From: Phycisphaerae bacterium
Lineage (GTDB): Bacteria > Chloroflexota > Anaerolineae > 4572-78 > J111
Assembly (NCBI GenBank): GCA_028285035.1
Contig: JANQQF010000086.1
Coordinates: 52,414 to 116,413, forward strand
DNA: 64,000 nt
Reading direction: 5' to 3'
The notes below the pieces were generated by a model, which ran no database searches, was not told where the DNA came from, and worked only from the letters and a program-made list of their open reading frames with translations. The stretch's first letter is position 1; each line of letters opens with the position of its first letter. This document shows, in pieces, positions 29,005-37,607 of this stretch. The translations under genes were made by a program, and so were the position numbers.

Positions 29005-31792
29005 GACCCTGTTTATATTCAAATGTATCCACAATAATAAAATCCCCATCACCAACCAATACACGTTCTAGCGTGTCACTATTGTACCAGCCAACAATAA
29101 GTTGATAGGTACCGCTTGGGGCTTCAGGGTCGAGATGTAGAACATAATCATCAACCACGCTTTCATTACTCATCCACAAGGGTGTTTCGTACCACCCCCC
29201 CTTGGGAGGATTATCCTGCTGCGCCCAAACGCGCCCGTCTGGACCTAGGAGTTGCGTAAAGACTGTATAATGGGCTGTCTGTGGGGTTGTGTTTTGCCAG
29301 GTCAAGCTAAACCGAAACCCATCACCTGAGCTGATGATAGGCGATATAACGGTGTAGTCAACGAGATTGATACCATGACTAAATTGTCCGAGAGAACCTT
29401 CAATGGATGCTATGTCGTTTGGTCGAATGGTTAAAGGGATAAAGACAGGCTGAGTACGTAATTCTGGTAGGGTTACTTCCAGTTGATAGAGGCCAGGTGG
29501 AACTGACCCTGCAATGAGTAATCGATGCTGCGAAATTTGGTCAATGATAGGGCTTTTGTCTGTAATAACTTCACGACTGAATTTATCAAGTAGCCGAATT
29601 TGAACAGAACCTGTTTGCTCCACTCGGATTTGCCAGCGAAAGGCAAATTTATTTTCTTGGCAAGGAGTCACTGGTGTTGGTGTGCTTAGTATTATTTCCT
29701 GCAAGAGAATATCATTACTTAAGGGGAGATCTAGCTGCTGTGACTGTAGATTCTGTAGTTTTGTTGGAGGGGCTTGATTAGCAAGGGGCTGATCTGGTGT
29801 TAGTGATTGAGCTAAATTTGCTAATGTAATCGACCAAGTCTCACTGTGTTCCACAGGTAATTGGGTAGTAACCGTTTCCCCTGGCAGTAAAAAAAGTGGC
29901 TCTAGAAATGGGGTTTTGTCGTTTGCAGTAGAGACGGTGCTGATTTGATTAGGGTTAGCAAAGTAAGTTGCTGAACTATTATTAATGAGAGTCAAGGTAG
30001 GAAATTGGCTGGCATCAAGGCTGATTTGGTCTGAGTGAGGTTGACAGTGTGGGGGTCGCAACTGTAAGATCATATCCCCATTTGGAAACGTATGCACAGC
30101 CTCAATGACCGAGAGGTATGCAGGCAACAGCCCCTCTATCTTCCTCCACGCTTCGGTAGGAATTTGATCTCGGTGTAATACAATGTAATTGACCCCTAGC
30201 TGTTGGAGGATATCAAACGATTTCCAATCGGGAAAGTTATCTGTAATTGGCCCTAGTTTTTCCAGCCACTTTGGTCTGAACCCTGATGCCCCATTTAGCA
30301 GCAGTTGCCAATGCTGAACAGACTGGTATTCACGCAATAAATCACTCCCAGCCGCAAAGACTTGACTGTCACTGGCCCGAACGTAGTAGGGAAGCTCTAT
30401 CATCACTGATTTTGAGGGTTGGTCGTGTAGCCATTCATAGACTGCATTACGATAAGGAACGGATGTTCCCGCAATTGGGGCTGGTAGGTGCTCTAGAAAC
30501 AAAATTAACCCCACCACAGCCATCACCCCTATCTGTTGCGTTTTCTGTAGTCTCAATTGAGAGACCAAGTAACTAAAACCAAGACCCGCTAAGACCGCTA
30601 GACCGAATGTTGGTAGTAGGGCAAACCGTAGGGGAACCCGAAAGCCCTGAAGGGTGGGGACCAATTGATACAGGTAGGGATAGGGGAGTATTCTGTTGGC
30701 CCAAGAGGCAAGACCCTCCCCAAAAGCATTCTCGTTAGCCCCAAATGATAAGACGAAACCAACAAGGCTAATCAAAATCATTGTTAATCCCCACAACAGA
30801 TGTTGGTTCCGTTTACGAATACTTTGGATGCTCCCCCATAGGGCTAGGAGTAATACCGTAATACCTGGAAAAGCGGCTAGCCTGAGCGTAATGTTGAATT
30901 GTTCAAAATTAAATAGAGTCGGTACCTGTAACCACCGAACATAAAGGAGGCTAGTGTGGATTGGTAATAGATAGTTAAAAATCGAAGCACCAAAAACCCG
31001 AGCATCCCCGAGCGTTCGGGTAATTTCCATCAGATTGCTGACCTGTAGATACGCCTGTAACACTGGTACATTCACAGTGACAGTTATAGCCCCAAGTAAG
31101 GTCAACATGCAGACCATTTTATAAGATCGTTTATCCCAATAAAATATTAGTAGAGCTACGCCCCATATCCCTAAACCCAGAGCTACTATCTGTGCATAGT
31201 TGATAGATGAGGTGAATTGTAGATTCACAAACAGGGTTAGGAGTAGCAGGTCTTGCCAACGTTGTTTTTTTAGTAGAAGAGCCGTATAAAGAAAGCATAG
31301 GGGGATATAGTGGGTTGACATCAAGTTTAATTGGGTAATATGGTTGAAACGAAAGGGGGCAATGGCAAAGGCTATTCCGGCGATCAGACCAGCCCATCGA
31401 TTTTTAGTGAGCCACGTCACGAACAGATACGTTCCCCAGCCGGATATGGCGGTGGAGAAGAGTATTCCCAGATTTGTCGTTACGAGTGGTGTTCCTCCCA
31501 AAAGGGTTACGGGCATGACGATTAAGGCACTCGGCACTAAATGCTCATTAAAGAGTAGGCTGTTTGGATATGGATAAAAAATGTTAGCTGTGGCGATATT
31601 TGTTAGCTCTTGAGGCCCAGAAAGGATGGCGTGGATAACCCAACGCATGGCCCAAGCTTGCAAGAGATCATCGGTTTGAAGTGTCTGAGGGCTAAAGGTA
31701 CCCAGATTAAAGGCGATGGGATAGGTGATAATGATAGCGAGGATGATAAAGAAAAATAGAGGGATTGATATAGTTAGAGACTTACTCTGCAA
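28985..31792 (-). CDS. Large polytopic membrane protein, GT-C/YfhO-like, with C-terminal beta-sandwich
   Basis: 935 residues. The N-terminal helix (~10-28) is followed by a luminal loop with LQTDDLLQAWAMRWV, resembling the acidic first loop of GT-C proteins. There are about 11-13 membrane helices in total up to ~residue 440, then a long extracytoplasmic region. The last ~130 residues (YTVFTQLL, WYETPLWMSNESVVDDY, YQLIVGWYN) match the C-terminal domain of the glycosyltransferase at 23962. The protein family is not certain; a role in polyprenyl-sugar transfer or surface polysaccharide/lipid modification is inferred from topology and neighbours. It is transcribed toward the two glycosyltransferases. 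Confidence 0.75.
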   Translation of the reverse strand: MQSKSLTISIPLFFFIILAIIITYPIAFNLGTFSPQTLQTDDLLQAWAMRWVIHAILSGPQELTNIATANIFYPYPNSLLFNEHLVPSALIVMPVTLLGGTPLVTTNLGILFSTAISGWGTYLFVTWLTKNRWAGLIAGIAFAIAPFRFNHITQLNLMSTHYIPLCFLYTALLLKKQRWQDLLLLTLFVNLQFTSSINYAQIVALGLGIWGVALLIFYWDKRSYKMVCMLTLLGAITVTVNVPVLQAYLQVSNLMEITRTLGDARVFGASIFNYLLPIHTSLLYVRWLQVPTLFNFEQFNITLRLAAFPGITVLLLALWGSIQSIRKRNQHLLWGLTMILISLVGFVLSFGANENAFGEGLASWANRILPYPYLYQLVPTLQGFRVPLRFALLPTFGLAVLAGLGFSYLVSQLRLQKTQQIGVMAVVGLILFLEHLPAPIAGTSVPYRNAVYEWLHDQPSKSVMIELPYYVRASDSQVFAAGSDLLREYQSVQHWQLLLNGASGFRPKWLEKLGPITDNFPDWKSFDILQQLGVNYIVLHRDQIPTEAWRKIEGLLPAYLSVIEAVHTFPNGDMILQLRPPHCQPHSDQISLDASQFPTLTLINNSSATYFANPNQISTVSTANDKTPFLEPLFLLPGETVTTQLPVEHSETWSITLANLAQSLTPDQPLANQAPPTKLQNLQSQQLDLPLSNDILLQEIILSTPTPVTPCQENKFAFRWQIRVEQTGSVQIRLLDKFSREVITDKSPIIDQISQHRLLIAGSVPPGLYQLEVTLPELRTQPVFIPLTIRPNDIASIEGSLGQFSHGINLVDYTVISPIISSGDGFRFSLTWQNTTPQTAHYTVFTQLLGPDGRVWAQQDNPPKGGWYETPLWMSNESVVDDYVLHLDPEAPSGTYQLIVGWYNSDTLERVLVGDGDFIIVDTFEYKQGQRDAKK

Positions 31793-32198
31793 AATTCAAA
31801 TCCAGCCTTTCTCCTAAGACGTTTGCGGATGGTGATACTACTACATAAGCCAAGATTGAAAAAATTGATAGTGGTGTTAAGATAAGGTTGATGCCGGCAA
31901 CTTTTTAGATGTATCTGGAGTGAGATAAAACTAATCTACTTGTAATCTGGCTCTCATTTATCGATGTTAAATTCTGTTATGGAATTTAAGTGAACGGCAA
32001 GAAGTTTTAGGAAAATCGATGAATATCGATTGGCGATTTTTGCTCAAAACGAGGCCAAATTGGCCTGTTTAGGGGTAAATGAAATTTACCATAGATTATG
32101 GCGCAAAATTGACCATATTCAAGGCTATTTTCGGTTTTTGAGCAATGCTTTATTTTACAAAACTTTCTGCCAAATACTTAAGGATGATGAGCTTAACA
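31793..32198. other. Divergent intergenic region without a gene
   Basis: This AT-rich gap lies between the minus-strand membrane protein and the plus-strand lipoprotein and must hold both promoters. A perfect small palindrome, AATCGAT-GAAT-ATCGATT (32014-32031), is the only notable structure. Short open frames here have no coding character. Confidence 0.5.
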
Positions 32199-33047
32199 AT
32201 GATAAAACGAATTGGATTACATAGTTTATTTGTCTTACTATTGATTGGATGTTCAACTGAAGCACCTGTTATTTCTGTCGCTGTGGAAGCAACACTTCCA
32301 CCTACTGAGGTAGCCGTTACCGAAACGTCACCCCCATCTCCGACACCGACTGAAGCAATGTCTACACCAACAAACACTCCATTGCCGCCGACCTCAACGC
32401 CAGAGCCGACGATAACCCCATCACCAACTGAATTACCCCCCGAGCCGACAGCAACGCTTGAACCGACGGCAACGACAGAACCTTCGCCCATGCCCGAGCC
32501 AACGGTGCCACCCTTGCCGGGGGCAGAGGTGTTGACCTTCGTGCCGGGTGAGGTGGGCTGGTTCACGGTTGATGATGATGTGATGGGTGGGGTGTCAAGT
32601 AGTACAGTCAGTTTTGCTGAGTCAAGCACTATGTTCTTCTCGGGAACAATGTCGCTTGAAAACAATGGTGGTTTTTCTTCGGTTCGGTCGGATTGGTCGC
32701 CAACTGATCTCAGTTGGGCAGATGGTGTGATGGTGCGTGTCCTGGGTGATGGGAAAGTCTACCGTCTACGCATTCGAACTGCTGAGACAGGGCGCGAAAT
32801 CTCTTACAACGCCTTTTTCGAGACCACGCCTGAAGCCTGGGCGGTGGCTTACATTCCATTTGCTGAAATGGTGCCCACTTATCGTGGCTTTGTGATGGAT
32901 GTCGGCGCGCTTGATGCGGCTAATATCGGCTCATTTGGCTTTATGCTCAGTGATAAGCAACCGGGCGAGTTTGCGCTCCAGGTCGATTGGATTCGGGCTG
33001 TTCGTGAAGGTGACTTGCAAGATTGGCGCTCAGAAATGCAGCAATGA
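32199..33047 (+). CDS. Lipoprotein with CIA30-like domain
   Basis: 282 residues from the ATG at 32199 (MIKRIGLHSLFVLLLIGCS). The lipobox LLIGC gives lipidated Cys18. A start at 32187 is also possible; AAGGA at 32180-32184 fits 32199 only with long spacing. A long Thr/Pro-rich linker (~25-108) leads to a C-terminal ~170-residue domain with WFTVDDDVMGGVSSSTV, GFSSVR, YIPFAEMVPTYRG and GSFGFMLSDKQPGEFALQVDWIRA. This matches the CIA30/NDUFAF1-like carbohydrate-binding-like beta-jelly roll, typified by DDxVMGGxS. Bacterial members are of unknown function. It is exported and membrane-anchored, and a second lipoprotein follows 37 bases later, probably co-transcribed. Confidence 0.8.
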   Translation: MIKRIGLHSLFVLLLIGCSTEAPVISVAVEATLPPTEVAVTETSPPSPTPTEAMSTPTNTPLPPTSTPEPTITPSPTELPPEPTATLEPTATTEPSPMPEPTVPPLPGAEVLTFVPGEVGWFTVDDDVMGGVSSSTVSFAESSTMFFSGTMSLENNGGFSSVRSDWSPTDLSWADGVMVRVLGDGKVYRLRIRTAETGREISYNAFFETTPEAWAVAYIPFAEMVPTYRGFVMDVGALDAANIGSFGFMLSDKQPGEFALQVDWIRAVREGDLQDWRSEMQQ

Positions 33048-33084
33048 TTTTGCAAAACCTGATCCCAATGCGCATACTTTCTGT

Positions 33085-34647
33085 ATGACTACATCATATC
33101 AATTTGCTCAAAAATTCTTGATCCTGTCAATGTTGTTATCATTTTTGTTGCTTGGGGCCTGTAATCCTTTTGATGAGACGGAGCCGACGGTGGAGCCGGA
33201 GGTGTTAGAAATCGTGCAAATGCTGCCACCCACCACTATTCCCACAACCACCCGCACCCCCATTCCTTTTCCATCACCCACCCCGACGCGTACCCCTTTT
33301 CCTTCTCCAACGGTTGACTCCACAGTTGTCGCGGTGACTGTTGTGGCTGCCATTGCGACGGCGGATGCAGAGTTGCCCAAGGTCGAGATTTTAACCACGG
33401 CGCTCTATTTACGAGCGGGACCGGGGACAGCTAATGAAGTCATAGCAAGTACGGTGAGCGGGGAGCAATGGCCGGTGCTAGGGATTGATGTGACTGGCGA
33501 TTGGTATCAAGTTCAACTCGGGGAAGATGCTGTTGCCTGGCTATCCAGTGATGCCGCATATACTCAGCTCGTCAATGTTAGCCAGCCGGAACTATCTGTT
33601 ATTCAAGCGATTACCCCCCAAGCCACCGGGCAAAACAACAAGCTTAATCAAATCGTTTCAACACCCATAAGACCAATTAGCCCTGAGAAAGATCAAGTGG
33701 GACAACTCATTTTTGTCAATCGAAGCGGCGGCACGCTCTACCGTGCCAATCTTGATGGGATGAATGTGACAAAGTTGGCTGAAGGGGTGATTGACCCCGT
33801 AGTTTCCCCAGATGGGCAGCAGATTGCTTTCACCCGCTGGGATGGGGCCAAAGTAGGCACACTTTACACAATCAACCTTGACGGCACTAACGAACGTGTT
33901 ATCATGGGAGAAATGCTAGAGGCAAAGTCGCCAGCTTGGTCCCCCAATAATCAGGAGATTGTTCTGTCCTTTCAACATGGCGGCATTCGTGATCCCGATG
34001 AAATCTGCAAACAGTACGATTTTGATGATGGTATCCGCATCCCAACGAATGCTCAAATTACCTCATTTCAAACAACCGCAGATGGTATCACGGTCTGTTA
34101 TGTCCGCCTCGAAGATTTACATTGGGGCTTGCGAAAAGTTGATGTAGCCACGGGGGATTTTGAGGATTTGCCCGCCGACCGCTATAGCTACAATCCGACT
34201 TGGGACCCAAAAAATCCGTGGCGGGTGTTGTATGACGGAGATAAGGGGTTGATGCAGCTTGATGTCACAACTGAGTCGCTCTGGCCAATTACGACAGATG
34301 TCCGTGACACTGGGCCTGTTTTTTCTCCCGATGGCCAACTCATCGCCTTGACCTACAAACAGCATGACCATTGGGAAGTGTACACCTTGCACGTGGAAGA
34401 GAACTCACGACAACGGTTGACCAAACCCTCGTTTTTAGCAAAACCGCAATTTAATAGCGCCGCCCCCGCGTGGTCACCTGATGGACGCACGCTGGCATTT
34501 TTGACAGACCGAACGGGTGCTTGGGAAATTTGGGTGATGGCCGCTGATGGGAGCGATCCACGCCCCTTGTTTGATCCCGTCCTCCAGGCCGAGTGGGATT
34601 TGCAATATAACGGGGTCAACGAACGAATGCTGAATTGGGTTGAATAA
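33085..34647 (+). CDS. Lipoprotein with SH3b domain and TolB-like beta-propeller
   Basis: 520 residues from the ATG at 33085; the frame is open further upstream but the signal peptide starts here (MTTSYQFAQKFLILSML). The lipobox LLGAC gives Cys26. A Pro/Thr linker is followed by an SH3b domain at ~100-160 (ALYLRAGPGTANEV, WYQVQLGEDAVAWLSSDAA). A propeller of TolB/WD40-like (PD40) blades follows at ~205-500, marked by repeated SPDGQQIAFTRWDG, SPNNQEIVLSF, SPDGQLIALTYKQ and SPDGRTLAFLTDRTGAWEI. PD40 plus SH3b lipoproteins are thought to act in envelope protein or glycan interactions; no enzyme domain is present. Confidence 0.85.
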   Translation: MTTSYQFAQKFLILSMLLSFLLLGACNPFDETEPTVEPEVLEIVQMLPPTTIPTTTRTPIPFPSPTPTRTPFPSPTVDSTVVAVTVVAAIATADAELPKVEILTTALYLRAGPGTANEVIASTVSGEQWPVLGIDVTGDWYQVQLGEDAVAWLSSDAAYTQLVNVSQPELSVIQAITPQATGQNNKLNQIVSTPIRPISPEKDQVGQLIFVNRSGGTLYRANLDGMNVTKLAEGVIDPVVSPDGQQIAFTRWDGAKVGTLYTINLDGTNERVIMGEMLEAKSPAWSPNNQEIVLSFQHGGIRDPDEICKQYDFDDGIRIPTNAQITSFQTTADGITVCYVRLEDLHWGLRKVDVATGDFEDLPADRYSYNPTWDPKNPWRVLYDGDKGLMQLDVTTESLWPITTDVRDTGPVFSPDGQLIALTYKQHDHWEVYTLHVEENSRQRLTKPSFLAKPQFNSAAPAWSPDGRTLAFLTDRTGAWEIWVMAADGSDPRPLFDPVLQAEWDLQYNGVNERMLNWVE

Positions 34648-34682
34648 TTTAGACAAATAATGTGCCTGATTGAGAAACATAT

Positions 34683-35054
34683 ATGACTGAACAAGAAAAG
34701 CGAGACCTGCTAAACAAATTTGCGGAAGCGTGGAAGCAAGCCGATGTTGAGGCCTTGATGGCTCTGATGACGGATGATTGTATCTATGCCGCTTCTGTAG
34801 GCCCTGAACCGGGCACAACCTATCGAGGCCGAGACGAGGTGCGACGCGGATTTGCAGAGATTTTAGCCTTTGAGGCTGGCGGCGAGTCACGGAGCGGGGA
34901 AATTTGGTTTGCTGGGGACTATGCTTTTGCGGAGTGGTCCTATGATGAGATAGATGAGGCAGGCAATGCTGTCGATATCAAAGGCATTGACATTTTTCAC
35001 TTTGTTGATGGTAAGCTACGATTGAAAGATGCTTATCGCAAGACGCGATATTGA
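34683..35054 (+). CDS. SnoaL-like / NTF2-fold protein
   Basis: 123 residues, the typical length of a SnoaL-like single-domain protein. The pattern LLNKFAEAWKQADVEALMALMTDDCIYAAS then YRGRDEVRRGFAEIL, and the final strand with DIFHFVDGKLRLKDAYRKTRY, fits the NTF2-like cone fold. Members are isomerases, hydrolases or ligand-binding proteins; the substrate cannot be predicted. No strong ribosome-binding site is seen, and the gene lies 35 bases after the lipoprotein gene, suggesting read-through from it. Confidence 0.8.
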   Translation: MTEQEKRDLLNKFAEAWKQADVEALMALMTDDCIYAASVGPEPGTTYRGRDEVRRGFAEILAFEAGGESRSGEIWFAGDYAFAEWSYDEIDEAGNAVDIKGIDIFHFVDGKLRLKDAYRKTRY

Positions 35055-35097
35055 GAACATAGCTTTCCACTATTTTTATCAGGAGTTACGTAGTTCA

Positions 35098-35147
35098 AAG
35101 TTTTCATTCACAATTCATAATTGACCATTCACCATTCACAACTAATG
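35098..35147. repeat. AT-rich ATTCAC-type dispersed repeat before the epimerase-like gene
   Basis: ATTCACAATTCATAATTGAC and CATTCACCATTCACAACTAA form a loose direct/inverted repeat typical of short dispersed repeats in such genomes. A similar sequence (TCATTTGTCATTAGGCAC, AACTGTCAATGAAAAATGAC) stands before the beta-oxidation fusion gene near 41898-41940. Confidence 0.4.
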
Positions 35148-35154
35148 AGGTACT

Positions 35155-36189
35155 ATGATGAAACTGAAAATTGAACCCCTAACCCTTCAACTCGAAACCC
35201 CCATTCGTACGGCGCGGCGGACAGGCCAAACTGCGCAAAATGTTTTAGTCCATCTGGGCGAGAGTATTGGCGAGGCTGCGTTAATGCCACATGTTAGCGA
35301 TACACAGGCCGATGTCATCGCCTATCTTGAAGCCCTTAATCCTGATACGCTTGTCAAAGAGAGTCCTCTATCTTTGGTTGAGGTACTCGATGAGTTGCCG
35401 GAGGGACCACAAGCCGCTCGGGCGGCAATAGATATGGCTCTTTATGATCATTGGGCTAAAGAACTTGGCTATCCCCTCTATCGGTTGTGGGGGTTAACGC
35501 CCAAACGTACCCCCCTAAGTTCGGTCACGATTTCTATTCCTGAAGATGAAATCAACTTACGCCAACAAGTGGAGAAGGTGAAAGATTGGCCGATTTTGAA
35601 AATCAAATTAGGGACCGGTGATTTAGACATCGATGAAGATATCGTTCGTTTGGTCCATGAGGAAACTTCAGCTCGGCTGTGTGTAGACGCGAATGGGGCT
35701 TGGAGCGTGGATGAGGCAGCGCGGATTATCCCCCGTTTGCAGCAATATGACCTGCTGTTTATTGAGCAACCTGTCGCTGCTGAAAAAGTGGACGTCTGGG
35801 TGCGGCTGCGACGTCTGTTATCATCACGCGATGTGCCCCCCTTGATTGCGGATGAAAGTGTGCAAACCCCCCGTGACATTACAGCCCTGTCTGGCCTAGC
35901 TGATGGGATTAACGTCAAAGTAGCCAAGGTTGGGGGATTGCGTACAGCACGCCGAATGGTGGCGTTGGGGCGAACGCTGGGGATGAAGGTGCTATTGGGA
36001 TGCACGGTTGAAAGTTCGGTGGGAATTACGGCGGCAGCCCATCTGGCCCCAATGGTTGATTTTGCTGATTTGGATGGACACCTGTATGTGACCAATGATC
36101 CCTATGTCGGTATTAACCTGGAGCGAGGCAAAATTACTTTGCCCCGCGAGCCTGGCTTGGGGATTGTACATCGCCCCCAAATTGGTTGA
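35155..36189 (+). CDS. Enolase-superfamily enzyme, MLE / dipeptide epimerase-like
   Basis: 344 residues, normal for the muconate-lactonizing/epimerase subgroup. The N-terminal capping domain is ~1-120, the barrel ~125-320. The catalytic set is intact: KxK at Lys149-Ile-Lys151, metal ligands Asp178 (VDANGAW), Glu204 (FIEQPV) and Asp233 (IADES), and a second base Lys258 in KVAKVGG. This pairing of Lys bases suits 1,1-proton transfer, as in Ala-Glu or related dipeptide epimerases; exact substrate not determinable. Two adjacent ATGs (35155, 35158) follow GAGG; either may start. The next gene is a different, degenerate member of the same superfamily. Confidence 0.85.
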   Translation: MMKLKIEPLTLQLETPIRTARRTGQTAQNVLVHLGESIGEAALMPHVSDTQADVIAYLEALNPDTLVKESPLSLVEVLDELPEGPQAARAAIDMALYDHWAKELGYPLYRLWGLTPKRTPLSSVTISIPEDEINLRQQVEKVKDWPILKIKLGTGDLDIDEDIVRLVHEETSARLCVDANGAWSVDEAARIIPRLQQYDLLFIEQPVAAEKVDVWVRLRRLLSSRDVPPLIADESVQTPRDITALSGLADGINVKVAKVGGLRTARRMVALGRTLGMKVLLGCTVESSVGITAAAHLAPMVDFADLDGHLYVTNDPYVGINLERGKITLPREPGLGIVHRPQIG

Positions 36190-36251
36190 GACCCGTTCCA
36201 TATTTGCTTAATTTAACCATCCCTGCTTATATACTCTTTCGCGGAAATGCA

Positions 36252-36311
36252 GACCCGACGAGCGGGTCGAAAATCGGTGGCAATGACCATCACTCTTCAA
36301 TGACGTCACCG
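36252..36311 (+). promoter_or_regulatory. Structured leader with two stems before the enolase-like gene
   Basis: In the 152-base gap before 36342, GACCCG (36252-36257) pairs with CGGGTC (36263-36268), and CGGTG (36275-36279) pairs with CACCG (36307-36311), the latter enclosing repeated AATGAC motifs and the 8-base palindrome TGACGTCA. A run of T does not follow. It might be a cis-regulatory RNA leader. I tested it by eye against the fluoride, TPP, cobalamin and ZTP riboswitch consensus and found no match. Confidence 0.3.
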
Positions 36312-36341
36312 TAAGCCCTGTGTTCCTGGAGCCTTTGAATT

Positions 36342-37493
36342 ATGTCCAATATTGACACTCTGACTGCCCGAGAAATCTTAGATACCCAAGGACGGCCAAC
36401 ACTTGAGGCAACCTGTTACTTGAGTAGCGGTGTGTCTGGAACAGCGGCGATCTCCTCTAGCGACTCAACCGGAACCATTGCTGCGCTTGAGTTACGGGAT
36501 GGTGACCCCAATCGTTATGATGGGGCTGGTTGTAAGCAATCGGTCAACTTGATCGAAGGCGAGCTTAGCCGTGTTTTGGGAGGACGTGAATTTACCTCGC
36601 AAACCGAGCTTGATCAGATGATGATTATTCTGGATGGCACCCCCAACAAAGCTCGTTTGGGGGCCAACACCCTGCTCGCTGTATCCTTGGCCTTTGCTAA
36701 AGCCTCGGCTACGGAGAAAAAACAAGGCCTCCATCAATATCTTGATGGCTTGATGGACCTTGCCCCCCAAGCGACGCCAATGCCCACCATCAATGTGTTT
36801 CAGGGGACAAATACGGCTTCACTCCGTAACATCGATCTTGTTGTTCCGTCTGCTGAGAATGCGGCCCAGACATTTGGGGTAATGAAACGAGTAAAGCTAC
36901 CAAATCTAGCCAAAATTAACCCTCACTCCGAGGCGGTTCTGTCAGCGCTCTCCACCGCTTTGGAGGAAATTGACCTTGAGTCGGGTGAGGAACTTGGCCT
37001 CATTGTTGATGTGGGCACCAATCGCTTCGCCAATCGAAATCGATATACCTTTGAAGGTAAGGTATTCAACGGTGAGGAGATGCTGGAGAAGTTTCTGAAC
37101 TGGTTCCGCGATTACCCTATTGTTGGCTTGATTGATCCTTTTGGTGAGGATGACTGGAAGCATTGGCGACAGTTATCTCAAGAAGCTCCAGCGGGGGCGC
37201 TAATTGTCGGTGGCGATTTTTTGAGTACGACCCCTTTACGAGTTCATCGTGCCGCCGAACACAAGGTGGTCAACGGAATTCAACTCAAACTTAATCAGGT
37301 TGGCACCCTGACTGAGGCCTTGGAAGCTCATCAGCAAGCCCAAACGTCTGGTTGGAAAGTTTTGAGTAGCGTTTGCCGTGGCGAGACCGATGACCCTTGG
37401 CTGGCTGATGTGGCCGTCGGCTGGGGCACCGAGTTTATTCAGCTTGGCTCTGCCCAATCATCCGTGGCTAAGCGGCTGCTTGAGATTGTGTAG
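36342..37493 (+). CDS. Degenerate enolase paralogue (probable pseudoenzyme)
   Basis: 383 residues, against ~430 for enolase. Enolase landmarks are clear: AREILDTQGRPTLEATC, ALELRDGDPNRYDGAG, LDGTPNKARLGANTLLAVSLAFAKA, EDDWKHW, LKLNQVGTLTEALEAH. Key positions, however, have changed: the GGxHAxN loop is GTNTASLRN, the QEFM block is IDLVVPS, the GDEGGFAP segment is absent, IEDP is LIDP, GDD is GGD, SHRSGET is SSVCRGET, and the last Lys (IKTG) is IQLG. The DVxxNRF metal Asp and the KxNQ Lys remain. With two of three Mg ligands and several acid/base groups gone, 2-phosphoglycerate dehydration is unlikely. The frame is intact, so a non-catalytic or altered role is more likely than decay. GGAG lies 10 bases before the ATG. 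Confidence 0.85.
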   Translation: MSNIDTLTAREILDTQGRPTLEATCYLSSGVSGTAAISSSDSTGTIAALELRDGDPNRYDGAGCKQSVNLIEGELSRVLGGREFTSQTELDQMMIILDGTPNKARLGANTLLAVSLAFAKASATEKKQGLHQYLDGLMDLAPQATPMPTINVFQGTNTASLRNIDLVVPSAENAAQTFGVMKRVKLPNLAKINPHSEAVLSALSTALEEIDLESGEELGLIVDVGTNRFANRNRYTFEGKVFNGEEMLEKFLNWFRDYPIVGLIDPFGEDDWKHWRQLSQEAPAGALIVGGDFLSTTPLRVHRAAEHKVVNGIQLKLNQVGTLTEALEAHQQAQTSGWKVLSSVCRGETDDPWLADVAVGWGTEFIQLGSAQSSVAKRLLEIV

Positions 37494-37524
37494 TCACGTT
37501 TATGGCCCTGACCCGATTTATTCC

Positions 37525-37552
37525 TTGATTTGTACAATAACTGTGTTATAGT
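37525..37552 (+). promoter_or_regulatory. Putative sigma-70-type promoter upstream of phoU
   Basis: TTGATT (37525-37530), a 16-base spacer and TATAGT (37547-37552) form a good promoter. Initiation would fall about base 37559, at the foot of the terminator-like hairpin that follows. Confidence 0.5.
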
Positions 37553-37557
37553 GTCAG

Positions 37558-37585
37558 GCGCATCACAAAATTGATGTGCTTTTTT
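37558..37585 (+). terminator. Rho-independent terminator or attenuator before phoU
   Basis: GCGCATCA (37558-37565) pairs fully with TGATGTGC (37572-37579; one G-U) across a six-base loop, followed by six T (37580-37585). It may end the enolase-like transcript. As it lies right at the predicted start of the phoU transcript, it could also act in attenuation. Confidence 0.75.
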
Positions 37586-37607
37586 GATGTTTGAGAGGAA
37601 ACATACA

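Noticed and set aside
32150..32665. 171-codon minus-strand Val/Gly/Ser-rich frame
   Set aside because: Shadow of the Thr/Pro-rich linker of the lipoprotein on the plus strand.
35478..36095. 205-codon minus-strand frame
   Set aside because: Shadow of the enolase-superfamily epimerase-like gene.
36252..36311. Fluoride riboswitch for the enolase-like gene
   Set aside because: The two stems do not match the fluoride aptamer consensus (no GGNGAUG...CUCCUAC arrangement).
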